NCBI RefSeq assembly: GCF_033097365.1
Contig: NZ_AP028461.1
Location: 12,080,029-12,144,028, forward strand
DNA length: 64,000 bases
Reading direction: 5' to 3'
From: Actinoplanes sichuanensis
Lineage (GTDB): Bacteria > Actinomycetota > Actinomycetes > Mycobacteriales > Micromonosporaceae
The position numbers were made by a program, and so were the translations under genes. Below are positions 43,412 through 51,982 of the stretch, in pieces. Numbering within the stretch: the stretch's first letter is position 1; each line of letters begins with the position of its first letter. The notes below the pieces were generated by a model. That model was not told where the DNA came from. It was given only the letters and a program-made list of their open reading frames with translations, and made no database searches.

Positions 43412-44034
43412 CCGCCGAACCTTGCGTCGAATGCAATTCCGCGGGGTCGGCGCTGCTGCTGGTGATCCGCGGCAACAGCGGCAGCGGAAAGACCACCACC
43501 GCCCGGGAGGTGCGCCGCCGATACGGGGCTCGCGGCCTAGCCCTCGTGGAGCAGGACATGGTCAGGCGTGTCATCCTGCGCGAACACGGCGGCGGCGGAA
43601 GCGATCGGGTCGCTCCCGGTCTCATCGCCACGATGGTGCAGACCGCGCTCGACGGCGGCTACCACGTGATCTTGGAAGGGATCCTGCACACCGGCCAGTA
43701 CGGCGATCCCCTCCGAGAAATGATCGCCAAGCATCCCGGGCCGACCGCCTGCTACTTCATGGACGTGTCGTTCGAGGAAACGGTGCGCCGGCACCGGCGC
43801 CGCCCTGAACCGATCCCGGTCGAGCCGGAGACGATGCGCAGCTGGTACGCGGGACAGGATCTGCTCGGCGTACCGGGGGAACAGGTGATCCCCGAAGACA
43901 TGGCCTTCGCGGACGTCGTGACGACGATTCTGCACGCCAGCGGCCTCGCTCAGGCCGCCCCGCTGGCGCCCTGCCCGACCAGATGCGCCCGGTGCACGGA
44001 AAAGGCCGCCCCTACCGGGCCGACAGAATCATGA
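43408..44034 (+). CDS. P-loop kinase (zeta-toxin/AAA_33-like)
   Basis: 208 aa. Walker A RGNSGSGKTTTA at about 21-32; LVEQDMVRRVILRE supplies the acidic residue after strand 2; VILEGILHTGQYG and FMDVSFEETVRRHRRR follow, with an arginine-rich lid. It resembles polynucleotide kinase or zeta-type small-molecule kinases. A C-terminal tail has CPTRCARC, a possible zinc site. It is coupled to the unknown protein upstream; the GNAT gene starts 17 nt downstream. Confidence 0.82.
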   Translation: MTAEPCVECNSAGSALLLVIRGNSGSGKTTTAREVRRRYGARGLALVEQDMVRRVILREHGGGGSDRVAPGLIATMVQTALDGGYHVILEGILHTGQYGDPLREMIAKHPGPTACYFMDVSFEETVRRHRRRPEPIPVEPETMRSWYAGQDLLGVPGEQVIPEDMAFADVVTTILHASGLAQAAPLAPCPTRCARCTEKAAPTGPTES

Positions 44035-44050
44035 GCACCTTGACGCTGCG

Positions 44051-44584
44051 ATGGAAACCCAGGGGTGGGCGGTGACCGGATGGCTGTGGCCGCCGCTGGA
44101 AGGCGAACGAGTGCGGCTGCGCCCGCCCGCCCCCGGCGACGAGCCGGCACTGATTGAGATGGCCACCGATACGCGGGTACGCCGCTACCTCGGCGGACCT
44201 GCCGACGAGGCGACCGCAGCGGCCCGGGCCGCCCGCAAGATGACCGCACCAGCGTGGGGGCAGTTCGTGATCGTCCACGTTGTCACGAGTCAGGTGGTTG
44301 GAAGCGGTTCCCTGGCCCGCAAACGCGGCCCCTGGGAAGTCAGCTTCCAACTGCGCTGGCAGTGCTGCGGCAACGGCTTCGCGTTGGAGGCGGTGCAGTT
44401 GATCCGCGATTGGTTCTTTCGGTACACCACCGAGGACCTCCTGATTGCCACAACCCAGCAGGCCAACGCCGCCTGCCGGCGGTTGCTGGTACGGGCCGGA
44501 GCGGTACTCGCCGGAACGTTCGAGCAGTACCAGGTAGTCCAAGAGCGGTACGAATTCCAACGGGCGTGCGTTCGCGTGATCTGA
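44051..44584 (+). CDS. GNAT-family N-acetyltransferase
   Basis: 177 aa from ATG 44051; GTG 44072 is an alternative start. Typical RimJ-like pattern: LEGERVRLRPPAPGDEPALIEM at the N-terminus, WEVSFQLRWQCCGNGFALEAV (acetyl-CoA-binding region, variant of the Q/RxxGxG/A loop with GNGFA) and ATTQQANAACRRLLVRAGAV. It acetylates an amine of a small molecule or protein N-terminus; substrate unknown. Confidence 0.8.
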   Translation: METQGWAVTGWLWPPLEGERVRLRPPAPGDEPALIEMATDTRVRRYLGGPADEATAAARAARKMTAPAWGQFVIVHVVTSQVVGSGSLARKRGPWEVSFQLRWQCCGNGFALEAVQLIRDWFFRYTTEDLLIATTQQANAACRRLLVRAGAVLAGTFEQYQVVQERYEFQRACVRVI

Positions 44585-44639
44585 AGCGTCGCCGATGTGA
44601 TGATCGGCGCGACACTGCAATGGAGATTGGCGGGAGCTC

Positions 44640-45122
44640 TTGAGAGGCATTTCACGTTTCGCCGTCGCCCTCTTCAGCAAGGCCCTGCAAACGTACTGGA
44701 GAGTCGTCCGGCCCAAGACTTTCGGCGTCAAGGCGTTGATCCTGCATCCGTCCGAACCAGGGCTATGCGTGATGATCAGACACTCCTACACCGACCAGCA
44801 GCGCTGGGGACTGCCTGGCGGCGGATACCACCCTCGCAGGGAGTCAGCCGAGAGCGCTGTTCGCCGGGAGTGCAGGGAAGAGCTGGGGATCGAATTCATC
44901 GGAGCAGTCGAGGTGATCGATGAACATCTTACGCAACTGGAGGGAAAGCGGGATTCTCTGAGAATTTTCAGAGGGGTTGCGTTGTCGGCTAAATTGAAGC
45001 CAAATCGAGAAATCGCGGAGGCCCGCTGGACGCCACTTGACTACTCCGGACTGCCCGACGGAAGGCTGATTTCCCGGTGGGCGGAGAAGGCGATTGCTGC
45101 CCACCGGGGGACCTCGTCCTAG
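44640..45122 (+). CDS. Nudix hydrolase
   Basis: 160 aa from TTG 44640 (GCGGGAGC upstream; no better start). The Nudix box at about 58-82 is LPGGGYHPRRESAESAVRRE, then CREELGIEF, intact. The second half of the gene has noticeably lower GC and AT-richer codons than surrounding genes, suggesting separate origin. Substrate unknown. Confidence 0.83.
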   Translation: MRGISRFAVALFSKALQTYWRVVRPKTFGVKALILHPSEPGLCVMIRHSYTDQQRWGLPGGGYHPRRESAESAVRRECREELGIEFIGAVEVIDEHLTQLEGKRDSLRIFRGVALSAKLKPNREIAEARWTPLDYSGLPDGRLISRWAEKAIAAHRGTSS

Positions 45123-45374
45123 GCCGGATATTTTGAAAGTCAGTCGACGGCCCGCTATACAGCCATGATGGGCGCGCTGTGCCCGGTCGTACTACCACTG
45201 GCTGCTGCGATTCCGGTGACACCGGGCCATGGCCCATAGGTGGCGCTGGGTGGGCCGCGTTCCGACCGCGCTATCGAACAGGCACCGCGCTCCGTCTTCT
45301 CCGGTGCGGCATCTGCCAGGCGGACCGAAATCCACCGCTAACTCCAGTAGTGGCCGAATAGCAAGGGAGTCGAC

Positions 45375-45968
45375 GTGTCAGTTTCTGATGACCGGGTGGC
45401 GGACTTTGTCGACGCCTCAACTCCGGGGCTGGGTAAGGCCGACTTGATCTTTGTATTCGGATCAACCCTGCCCGAAGCTGTCTCGCCAGCCGCCGAGGCC
45501 TTTCGGTCGGGGCTCGCGCCGTTGATTGTTCTCACGGGAGGCCCCAACCGCCGCAGACCTGCTCATGTTGAAAGTGAGGTGCACGCGCATCAGCTCCAGG
45601 GGCAGGGAATCGAGCCGGAGCGACTGCTTGTCGAACGACGTTCGCGCACCTCGGTGGAGAACGTCCTTCTTGCACGCCCTCTCATCGAGGAACGGCTCAG
45701 ATCGATACGAACGGTGATCGCTGTAGTCAAATGGTGGCAAAGGCGCCAGGTGCACGTCTTGGCCGCGGGTCTCCCGACGGTCGAACGCATCTACGCTGCC
45801 ACCTGGAACCCAGCTGGTCGTGCCGATGGGCGCGATTATGACCGAAGTAGCTGGACTTCAAGTTTTGATCGGCCGCGGATCCAGCGCGAGGCCGAATACT
45901 TGAGCAAGCTTTTGACTTCTGAAGAATTGCCGGCGCTGTCACGCACGGAAGCCGGTTGGGTTCGGTGA
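45375..45968 (+). CDS. DUF218/YdcF-family protein
   Basis: 197 aa from GTG 45375 with AAGGGAG upstream. DUF218 signatures: LIFVFGSTLPEAVSPAAEAF, LIVLTGGP (about 50-57), ERLLVERRSRTSVENVLLAR (ordered Ser/Thr-x-x-N motif) and IAVVKWWQRRQVHVLAAG. Members include SanA and ElyC-like proteins and bind nucleotide-like ligands in a Rossmann fold; the function is not settled. No membrane anchor here. The gene lies in a lower-GC pocket. A second DUF218 gene is at 55481-56155. Confidence 0.82.
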   Translation: MSVSDDRVADFVDASTPGLGKADLIFVFGSTLPEAVSPAAEAFRSGLAPLIVLTGGPNRRRPAHVESEVHAHQLQGQGIEPERLLVERRSRTSVENVLLARPLIEERLRSIRTVIAVVKWWQRRQVHVLAAGLPTVERIYAATWNPAGRADGRDYDRSSWTSSFDRPRIQREAEYLSKLLTSEELPALSRTEAGWVR

Positions 45969-46102
45969 GACCAGGAGTCTGAGTCGTTTGCCTGAAGGTT
46001 CAGCGATAGTTAATACCTCGATTTGAGAAGGCGGGCGCCGCTACTACAGGCGCTTACTTCGTGGATATGGCGGCTGCGAAAACAAGATGACAAGGTGAGG
46101 GT

Positions 46103-46705
46103 ATGGATTCGGTCGGGCGACTTCCCCTGGATGAACAAATTGCCGCCTTCACGACGGCTCTGACCCGCAACGAGGTCTTGACCGAGGTGATCGAGCGGAC
46201 TGCTGCCTTGCAATTGCCGGACTGGTACGTCACTGCGGGCTGTCTGTTCCAGACGGTCTGGAACGTCGCCACCGGCAGGGCTCCTACCAGCGGCATCAAG
46301 GACTACGACATCTTCTACTTCGATGCCGGCGACCTTTCATGGGAAGCCGAAGACCGCGTGATCAAAGCAGCGGAGGAAACGTTCGCCGGGCTGGCCGCCG
46401 ATGTGGAGATCCGCAACGAGGCCCGAGTGCACCTGTGGTACGAGAAGAAGTTCGGGGTCGCTTGCGCTCCCTACTCGTCGACCGAGGCGGCAATCGACTC
46501 GTTCGCCGCCACGACCTGCTGCCTGGGAGTCCGGCGCGAACCTGATGGCCGGTGGCGTGTTTACGCTCCGCACGGGCTCTCCGACGTATTCAACCTCGTT
46601 CTGCGGCCCAACCCTGTCCTGGCCCCACGAGAGGTGTACGAAACCAAGGCGGCCCGATGGCAGGAACTGTGGCCCGAACTCACGGTGCTCGACTGGCCCG
46701 AATAG
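46103..46705 (+). CDS. NTP_transf_6 (DUF925) nucleotidyltransferase-like protein
   Basis: 200 aa from ATG 46103. Family pattern: WYVTAGCLFQTVWNVATGR (about 42-60), GIKDYDIFYFDAGDLSWEAE with the DYD metal-binding pair, ADVEIRNEARVHLWYEKKFG, and GLSDVFNLVLRPNP. This is the usual length of the family, which has a nucleotidyltransferase fold but no known substrate. A hairpin terminator lies 130 nt downstream. Confidence 0.85.
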   Translation: MDSVGRLPLDEQIAAFTTALTRNEVLTEVIERTAALQLPDWYVTAGCLFQTVWNVATGRAPTSGIKDYDIFYFDAGDLSWEAEDRVIKAAEETFAGLAADVEIRNEARVHLWYEKKFGVACAPYSSTEAAIDSFAATTCCLGVRREPDGRWRVYAPHGLSDVFNLVLRPNPVLAPREVYETKAARWQELWPELTVLDWPE

Positions 46706-46836
46706 CTGACGTCCTGCCCGACTCGCGTTCGATGCCGGGCAACGCCTGCGCTGCCACACCAGGGACGCGATAGCCGCATTCCCGGCGCCGTCCTGCGGGC
46801 TTCGCGTCTCCCCGGTCGGAGCCGCAGGGTGCAATC

Positions 46837-46876
46837 GGTGCCGAGCCTTGACCGTCCGGTTAGGTGGCTCGGCACC
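46837..46876. terminator. Hairpin downstream of the NTP_transf_6 gene
   Basis: GGTGCCGAGCC at 46837-46847 pairs perfectly with GGCTCGGCACC at 46866-46876 (18-nt loop). It lies 130 nt after the stop at 46705 and 60 nt before the next gene, fitting a factor-independent or Rho-assisted terminator. Confidence 0.55.
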
Positions 46877-46936
46877 GGCGTACGGCGGTGCTGAGGGGTC
46901 CGCTGGGGAAAATTCGAGGCGCGTAGCGTATGGCAG

Positions 46937-47443
46937 GTGGGTGAGCGGTTGGAGCCGGCGAAATGGTATGCGAGCCTGCCGAGTTTTCTGTCGTCGGCCA
47001 CTGCGCTGATCACTAACCCGGCAGGCACGGCAGTGCTGGCAGTCAAGCCGAACTACCGGCCGCACTGGAACCTGCCGGGCGGCATCATGGAGGCCGGTGA
47101 GCCGCCGCACGTGTGTTGCGCCCGTGAGGTCGCCGAAGAGCTGGGTGTGAACCTGAACCTCGGTCGGCTCTTGGTGCTGGACTGGGTCGAGCCCACACCC
47201 GTCCGTAAGGCCTGGTTCGGGTACGTGTTCGATGGGGGGCTCCTCGAGGACCCCGGTCAGCTCACCCTCCAGGGAGAGGAACTGGACGACGTCGCGTTCA
47301 TCGACGAGTCGCAGATCCGGGCGAGGTTTACGGCCAATACCGCGGACCGGGTGCACGCGGCCCTGAAGGCCCGCGCGAGCAACGGCGTGGCATACCTGCA
47401 TAACGGCAGGATCGTGCCGGCCGCCAGCTCCGGCGCGCTGTAA
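46937..47443 (+). CDS. Nudix hydrolase
   Basis: 168 aa from GTG 46937. The Nudix box LPGGIMEAGEPPHVCCAREV followed by AEELGVNL is complete at about 50-75. It is of the NTP-pyrophosphohydrolase type, with a PNYRPHWNLPGG segment just before. Convergent with the regulator gene at 47455-48798, only 11 nt apart. No clear partner; substrate unknown. Confidence 0.87.
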   Translation: MGERLEPAKWYASLPSFLSSATALITNPAGTAVLAVKPNYRPHWNLPGGIMEAGEPPHVCCAREVAEELGVNLNLGRLLVLDWVEPTPVRKAWFGYVFDGGLLEDPGQLTLQGEELDDVAFIDESQIRARFTANTADRVHAALKARASNGVAYLHNGRIVPAASSGAL

Positions 47444-47454
47444 GCGAGCCAGAG

Positions 47455-48798
47455 TCAGGCGGCGGCGAGGATCTCACGGGCCTCCGCCCGCCATGCCTGT
47501 GCCGCGGGATGCTTCCGATGCGCCGCGAGCGCGCTGGCGTACTCGTGTAGTCGCTCGCGTAGTCGTCGTGAGCGCAACTGGAGGGCGGAGTGCAGTGCCG
47601 GCCGGGCGGTCTCGCACGAGCGATCGACGTCGCGAAGCCCGAGGTACACGCGGGCGAGAACGATCTCGTGCAGAGCGCGGGCGCGGATGCTGTCGTGCGG
47701 CAGGTCGAGTGCGGCCGTGCTGTGCCGAACCGCTTCGGTGTGCAGGCCGAGATCGTGCAGGCAGTGCATGGCCGAGCCGGCCTGGTGGGCGAAGCTCGAC
47801 GCGCCGAGCCATGCCGGGGCCATACCGTCGGTGTTCATGGCGTGCTCGGCCTGGGCGAGCGCGTTGCGGCATCCTCGGGTGTCGCCCGCAAGCGCGTGCC
47901 CACGCGCCTCGGTGGTGTAGATACGCGCGAGTAGTGGTCCGCTGACCTGCCCGGCGGAGCAGGCGGCAGCGCGGGCCATCTGGGCGGCGGTGCGGCCGTC
48001 GCCGAGGAAGACGAGCTGGGCGGCCATGTTGCTCATCACGTAGGCGCCGAAGGCGGTGTCTCCGGAGTGTTTGGCCAGCGCGAGGCTCTGGATACTGAGG
48101 CGTTGCGCGAGGCCGTGCTCCCCGTCGTCGAAAGCCATGTAGCTGACCGTCTCGGTCAGGTTCGCCGCGATCGAGAACAAGGCGGTGCCGACGGCGTCGC
48201 GGTAGCGGCCGTGCAACAAGGGTGTCACTTCGCGGTCGAGGAAGTCGGTGAGCCAGCTGCGAGCGTAGCCGCCGCCGTGCCGGCGATCGAGGTCGGCGAA
48301 GTCGTCGCGGGCGGTGCGCAGCCGCTGCACGTCGCTCATGCCGACGCCGCGGGTGCCGCGGCCGATAACGGCGGCGTCCGCGCTGCCGAACGCCCACCGC
48401 CAGCCGGCCTGCGGACCCGCCTGCGACACGAACGGATATCGCAGCGCGTCGCGCCGGTGGGCGGCTTGATGCCACAACCCGGTGGCCGCTCGCACGGTCT
48501 CGTCGGTATTGGCGGGTAGTTCGAGGAACGCATCGCCACCCGCCAGGTGCCCAGGGTCGATGGTGCGGGCGAGTTTATGGCTCAGCACGGCGGCGATCAG
48601 CGTGGGCGCCGGAGGCGTCGGCAGGGCGCCACGTAGCCACCTGTTGACTGAACTGGAGTCGTAGCGCAGGTCGAGGCTGCCATGCTCGGGCCGGCGGCCG
48701 AGCTGGTTGACCATCCGGGCCAGGGCGCCGTGGGAGATCTCTGCCTCGGCGATCAGCCCGGCGAGGTACGCGTTGGTCGGTCGGTGCTGGCCGGGCAC
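47455..48798 (-). CDS. HTH/TPR transcriptional regulator next to the RiPP locus
   Basis: 447 aa from GTG 48798, chosen because AAGGAG ends 5 nt upstream. The first 70 residues form a degenerate HTH region (YLAGLIAEAEISHGALARMV, DSSSVNRWLRG). The rest is TPR-like helices (e.g. AFGAYVMSNMAAQLVFLGDG and ARALHEIVLARVYLGLRD). It is the same general architecture as the regulator at 1345. It is transcribed divergently from the radical SAM maturase with 239 nt between, so it is the probable pathway-specific regulator. Confidence 0.83.
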   Translation of the reverse strand: MPGQHRPTNAYLAGLIAEAEISHGALARMVNQLGRRPEHGSLDLRYDSSSVNRWLRGALPTPPAPTLIAAVLSHKLARTIDPGHLAGGDAFLELPANTDETVRAATGLWHQAAHRRDALRYPFVSQAGPQAGWRWAFGSADAAVIGRGTRGVGMSDVQRLRTARDDFADLDRRHGGGYARSWLTDFLDREVTPLLHGRYRDAVGTALFSIAANLTETVSYMAFDDGEHGLAQRLSIQSLALAKHSGDTAFGAYVMSNMAAQLVFLGDGRTAAQMARAAACSAGQVSGPLLARIYTTEARGHALAGDTRGCRNALAQAEHAMNTDGMAPAWLGASSFAHQAGSAMHCLHDLGLHTEAVRHSTAALDLPHDSIRARALHEIVLARVYLGLRDVDRSCETARPALHSALQLRSRRLRERLHEYASALAAHRKHPAAQAWRAEAREILAAA

Positions 48799-49037
48799 AT
48801 CGACTCCTTCCCCCGGAGTTGCTGCCGAAACAGCCGAGGAGTACGCCAAGTAATCACTGTAGAGCGCTGAGTGTTCACCCGTAAGGGTGAAAGTGGTCGG
48901 CGCAACCCGGCACAACCCCGCACCGCGCCGCAACCGCCGGGCACGGCTGCACACGTCTGCCGCACGCCGGGCGGTGCGGGCTCTGCTGGAGGCGGCCGAG
49001 AACAACTCTCGGATCGCCCGGACCAGGGGAGCCATCC
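48799..49037. promoter_or_regulatory. Divergent promoter region of the RiPP locus
   Basis: 239 nt between regulator and maturase genes. No ORF of its own. It includes a lower-GC pocket around 48845-48880 (TCACTGTAGAG) suited to a promoter, and GGGGAG at 49024-49029 serving GTG 49038. A short imperfect mirror TTCACCC-GTAA-GGGTGAA at 48871-48888 is a possible operator for the regulator. Confidence 0.5.
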
Positions 49038-50231
49038 GTGACTGCGATCCATCCCGCAGACGTGCACCAGCCGCCTCGGAAGCCGCCGAGCGGTGCGCGG
49101 CCGCAAACCTTGGGGGCGCGCCCGTCGCACGTGCCGGAGATCGGTACCCGGTTCAGCACACTGATCGTGCAGCCGGCGACCCTGTGCAACCTCGACTGCG
49201 AATACTGCTACCTCCCCGATCGAGGACGTCAGCTGCTGATGCCTGTGAAAGTGGCACAACGTCTCGCCACGTCCATCGCCCAGCAGAACAGCCGATTCCC
49301 GGTCGAGGTGGTCTGGCATGGCGGCGAGCCACTCACCACCCCACTGGCGCACATGCGCTCCCTGCTGGCGCCGTTCGAACAGCTGCGCCAAGACGGCCAG
49401 GTCGCTCACGCGATCCAAACCAACGCGACGCTGATCAACCAAGACTGGCTCGACCTGATCCGGGAACACGAGGTCCGCGTCGGAGTCTCCATCGACGGGC
49501 CGCCCGAGCTCAACGGCATCCGCGCGGACCGGCGGGGCCGGCCGTCGTTCGCCCGCACGATGGCCGGCATCCGGATGCTGCGCGACGCCGGTATCGAGTT
49601 CGCCGTGATCTGCGTGGTCACCGTCGACGGCATCGGCCGCGCCGAGGAACTTCTGGCCTTCTTTGCCGAGCTCGGCTGCCGATCCGTGGGATTCAACATC
49701 GAGGAGTTGGAGGGCCTCAACGCCCACCGGCAGCAAGTCACTCCCGATCAAGCCCGGCACTTCTGGCGACGGCTGTGGCAGCTCAGCCCGCAATATCCGC
49801 ACCTGCTCATCCGAGACTTAGAGCGCCTTCGTGGATACCTTGATCAGACCCGCGCCGGCCGCTGGACGGGCCACGCCCTGTACGACCCGATCCCTACCGT
49901 CGCCACCACAGGACAGACGGTCCTGCTGTCCCCGGAACTGCTCGGCGTCGACGCCCCGGCATACGAGGACTTCGTCATCGGCAACGTCTTGACCGACTCG
50001 CTACCCGACCTGCTCACCGGCCCCGCGCCCTGCTATGTCGCGGAATTCCGCGAGGGCCTACGCCGCTGCGCCACCGAATGTGAATTCTGGGACTTCTGCG
50101 GCGGTGCGCAGGCCGGCAACCGGTTCTTCGAGCTCGGCCGCTTCGACACCACCGAGACCAACCACTGCCGCACCGCCTACCAAGCCGTCGTACTCGCCGC
50201 CCTCGACCTGACCCAAGGAGGCACCCAATGA
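49038..50231 (+). CDS. Radical SAM/SPASM peptide maturase (cyclophane-forming type)
   Basis: 397 aa from GTG 49038. Radical SAM motif Cys50, Cys54, Cys57 (CNLDCEYCYLP), followed by VVWHGGEPL. The C-terminal SPASM domain has CYVAEFREGLRRCATECEF, then WDFCGG and a final NHCRTA, the normal cysteine ladder for two auxiliary clusters. The architecture is that of FxsB/AmcB-like maturases that join an aromatic ring to the beta carbon two residues on. Its stop overlaps the precursor gene (ATGA), so enzyme and substrate are translated together. Confidence 0.92.
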   Translation: MTAIHPADVHQPPRKPPSGARPQTLGARPSHVPEIGTRFSTLIVQPATLCNLDCEYCYLPDRGRQLLMPVKVAQRLATSIAQQNSRFPVEVVWHGGEPLTTPLAHMRSLLAPFEQLRQDGQVAHAIQTNATLINQDWLDLIREHEVRVGVSIDGPPELNGIRADRRGRPSFARTMAGIRMLRDAGIEFAVICVVTVDGIGRAEELLAFFAELGCRSVGFNIEELEGLNAHRQQVTPDQARHFWRRLWQLSPQYPHLLIRDLERLRGYLDQTRAGRWTGHALYDPIPTVATTGQTVLLSPELLGVDAPAYEDFVIGNVLTDSLPDLLTGPAPCYVAEFREGLRRCATECEFWDFCGGAQAGNRFFELGRFDTTETNHCRTAYQAVVLAALDLTQGGTQ

Positions 50232-50413
50232 CCGCACTCGCCCTGCTGACCAGCGTGACCGCCGCCGCGATTGCGCCACTGCACCTGACCGGCGCCGTAC
50301 CCGCCGACGATCTGCCCCAGGCGGCGAAGTTCGACAACCGACCGACCTGGGACAACCGGGTGCCGAAGTTCGACAACCGGCCCACTTGGGACAACTGGAA
50401 CAACAAACGCTGA
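50228..50413 (+). CDS. RiPP precursor with repeated FDN/WDN motifs (multi-cyclophane, AmcA-like)
   Basis: 61 aa. The leader (1-33) is Ala/Leu/Thr-rich. The core is built of two near-identical units, KFDNRPTWDN at 34-43 and 47-56, then WNN at 57-59 and a basic end KR. This gives five aromatic-x-Asn triplets (F35, W41, F48, W54, W57), the motif on which three-residue cyclophane (triceptide) enzymes act by linking the aromatic side chain to the Asn beta carbon. I recall actinobacterial precursors labelled AmcA with this FDNRPTWDN theme. Cleavage probably occurs near AAK (32-34). It is unusual in following its maturase. Confidence 0.88.
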   Translation: MTALALLTSVTAAAIAPLHLTGAVPADDLPQAAKFDNRPTWDNRVPKFDNRPTWDNWNNKR

Positions 50414-50417
50414 CCGT

Positions 50418-50452
50418 GCTGGTGGCGGCACGTCCGACGGGCCGCCACCAGC
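50418..50452. terminator. 12-bp hairpin directly after the precursor gene
   Basis: GCTGGTGGCGGC at 50418-50429 pairs perfectly with GCCGCCACCAGC at 50441-50452 (11-nt loop), beginning 5 nt after the precursor stop. No T-run follows, so it may be an mRNA-stabilising or attenuating stem rather than a full terminator, letting the precursor accumulate over downstream gene products. Confidence 0.65.
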
Positions 50453-50471
50453 AACCGTAATAAGGTGAATC

Positions 50472-51080
50472 ATGCGAACACGGAACGTGCGCGACACCCG
50501 GGTTGCGCTACCCGCCGACGATCCAGAAGATCTGGACCCGTTCACCCGTGTGCCACGTCCCGGAGAACGTCTGATCGACCACGCCATCACCGGCCCCTCG
50601 TGGGCACGTGCCACCATCAGCGACGCTGTGATCAGCCAATGCTGGGTGACTGACGCTGACCTCGCCTCGGCGACGTTCGCCGATGTCACCCTGGACCGCT
50701 GCGTGTTCAAGGGATGCACCCTGATGGGCTCCAACTGGAACACAGCAACGTTGCGCGACGTGATCTTCGAGGATTGCCGGCTGGACTACAGCACCTTCCA
50801 CGCCGTCACCACCGCTGGTCCCGCTGCCTTCGTGCGCTGCTCGTTCACCGAGGTCAGCATCTCCGAGAGCCGGCTGACCAGGGTCGCCTTCGATCAATGC
50901 CGACTCGCCCAGCTGGAGTTCGAGAACTGCGAGCTGCAGGGTGCCGACGTGCGCGGTAACGATCTATCCGACCTGGCCGCCGTCTCAGGTCTGCGTGGCG
51001 TACAGCTCGATCAAACCCAGCTTCTCGCGCTCGCCGGCGCCCTGGTCCGGGAGTTGTCCATCAACGTCACCGCCGATTAG
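50472..51080 (+). CDS. Pentapeptide-repeat protein
   Basis: 202 aa from ATG 50472. From about residue 55 the chain follows the five-residue A(D/N)LXX helix code: VTDADLASATFADVTLDRCV, FKGCTLMGSNW, DVIFEDCRLDYSTF, ESRLTRVAFDQCRLAQLEFE. Right-handed beta-helix proteins of this type can mimic DNA and protect gyrase (Qnr, McbG, AlbG), and several RiPP clusters use one as immunity factor. Lying just behind the precursor hairpin, it is the leading self-protection candidate. It could equally be a scaffold. Confidence 0.85.
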   Translation: MRTRNVRDTRVALPADDPEDLDPFTRVPRPGERLIDHAITGPSWARATISDAVISQCWVTDADLASATFADVTLDRCVFKGCTLMGSNWNTATLRDVIFEDCRLDYSTFHAVTTAGPAAFVRCSFTEVSISESRLTRVAFDQCRLAQLEFENCELQGADVRGNDLSDLAAVSGLRGVQLDQTQLLALAGALVRELSINVTAD

Positions 51081-51126
51081 TCCTCGAACCGGGACCGCTT
51101 GCAGCAACCTCGTGAAAGGAGCACCG

Positions 51127-51954
51127 GTGGTCTTGCGGATCGCCATCACGCAGCCGGCGGCGAGCGCAGACGTGCGCCGCAACGGCAGAGCGGTGCGCGA
51201 AATGATGAGCCAGGCCGCCGATCAGGGCGCGAGGCTCGTGCACTTTCCAGAGGGGCACCTGTCCGGATACGCCAAAGAACAGGTCAGCGACTGGGCTCAG
51301 GTGGACTGGAACGCCTGCCGTGACGAGCTACGGCAGATCATCCATTTGGCCGCGCTGCTACGCCTGTGGGTGGTACTCGGCTCCGCGCACCCGCTGACGT
51401 CACCTCACCGCCCGCACAACAGCCTCTACGTGATCTCTGACGAGGGCCGGATCGTCGACCGCTACGACAAGAGGTTCTGCTCGAACACCGAGCTCACACG
51501 CTTCTACACACCCGGCACGGTGCCGGTCGTCTTCGACATCGACGGGTTCCGGTTCGGCCTGGCCATCTGCATCGAAATCAACTTTCCGGAGCTTTTCGGC
51601 GAGTACGAACAGCTCGGCGTGGACTGTCTCCTGCTGTCGGCCTACCCGGTCGACGAGATCTTCCACGTCAAGGCCCGCGCGCACGCCGCAATCAACAACT
51701 TCTGGGTGTCGTTGTCGGGTCCGGCGCAGACGGGGCACATGGTGCCGTCCGGGTTGATCGGCCCAGACGGTTCCCGGCTTGCCGGCATTCCACCGGCCGG
51801 CGATCTCGTCGTGGCGGACCTCGATCGCAGCGATCCACAGCTGCACATCGCGCTGGGCCTCGCCCGTCCCTGGCGTGCACTGGCCCGGAAAGGGCAGATC
51901 TACCGTGACCGTCAGGTGCACGATCCGCGCAGTGACGGCCGCACCCTCATCTGA
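51127..51954 (+). CDS. Nitrilase-superfamily carbon-nitrogen hydrolase, copy 1
   Basis: 275 aa from GTG 51127 with AAAGGAGC upstream. The catalytic triad is in place: Glu42 (HFPEGHLSG), Lys115 (RYDKRFC) and Cys148 (AICIEINFPE). It would hydrolyse or form an amide or nitrile; subgroup members include N-carbamoyl amidases and amidases. Together with its paralogue 28 nt downstream it closes the RiPP locus. Asn side chains in the precursor are possible amide substrates, but this is conjecture. Confidence 0.87.
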   Translation: MVLRIAITQPAASADVRRNGRAVREMMSQAADQGARLVHFPEGHLSGYAKEQVSDWAQVDWNACRDELRQIIHLAALLRLWVVLGSAHPLTSPHRPHNSLYVISDEGRIVDRYDKRFCSNTELTRFYTPGTVPVVFDIDGFRFGLAICIEINFPELFGEYEQLGVDCLLLSAYPVDEIFHVKARAHAAINNFWVSLSGPAQTGHMVPSGLIGPDGSRLAGIPPAGDLVVADLDRSDPQLHIALGLARPWRALARKGQIYRDRQVHDPRSDGRTLI

Positions 51955-51982
51955 CCGTAGCCTCACAGGAGAACGGAACGGC

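Noticed and set aside
47474..48475. 333-codon minus-strand frame inside the regulator gene
   Set aside because: Arg/Pro-rich shadow frame of the 447-aa regulator; typical GC-rich artefact.
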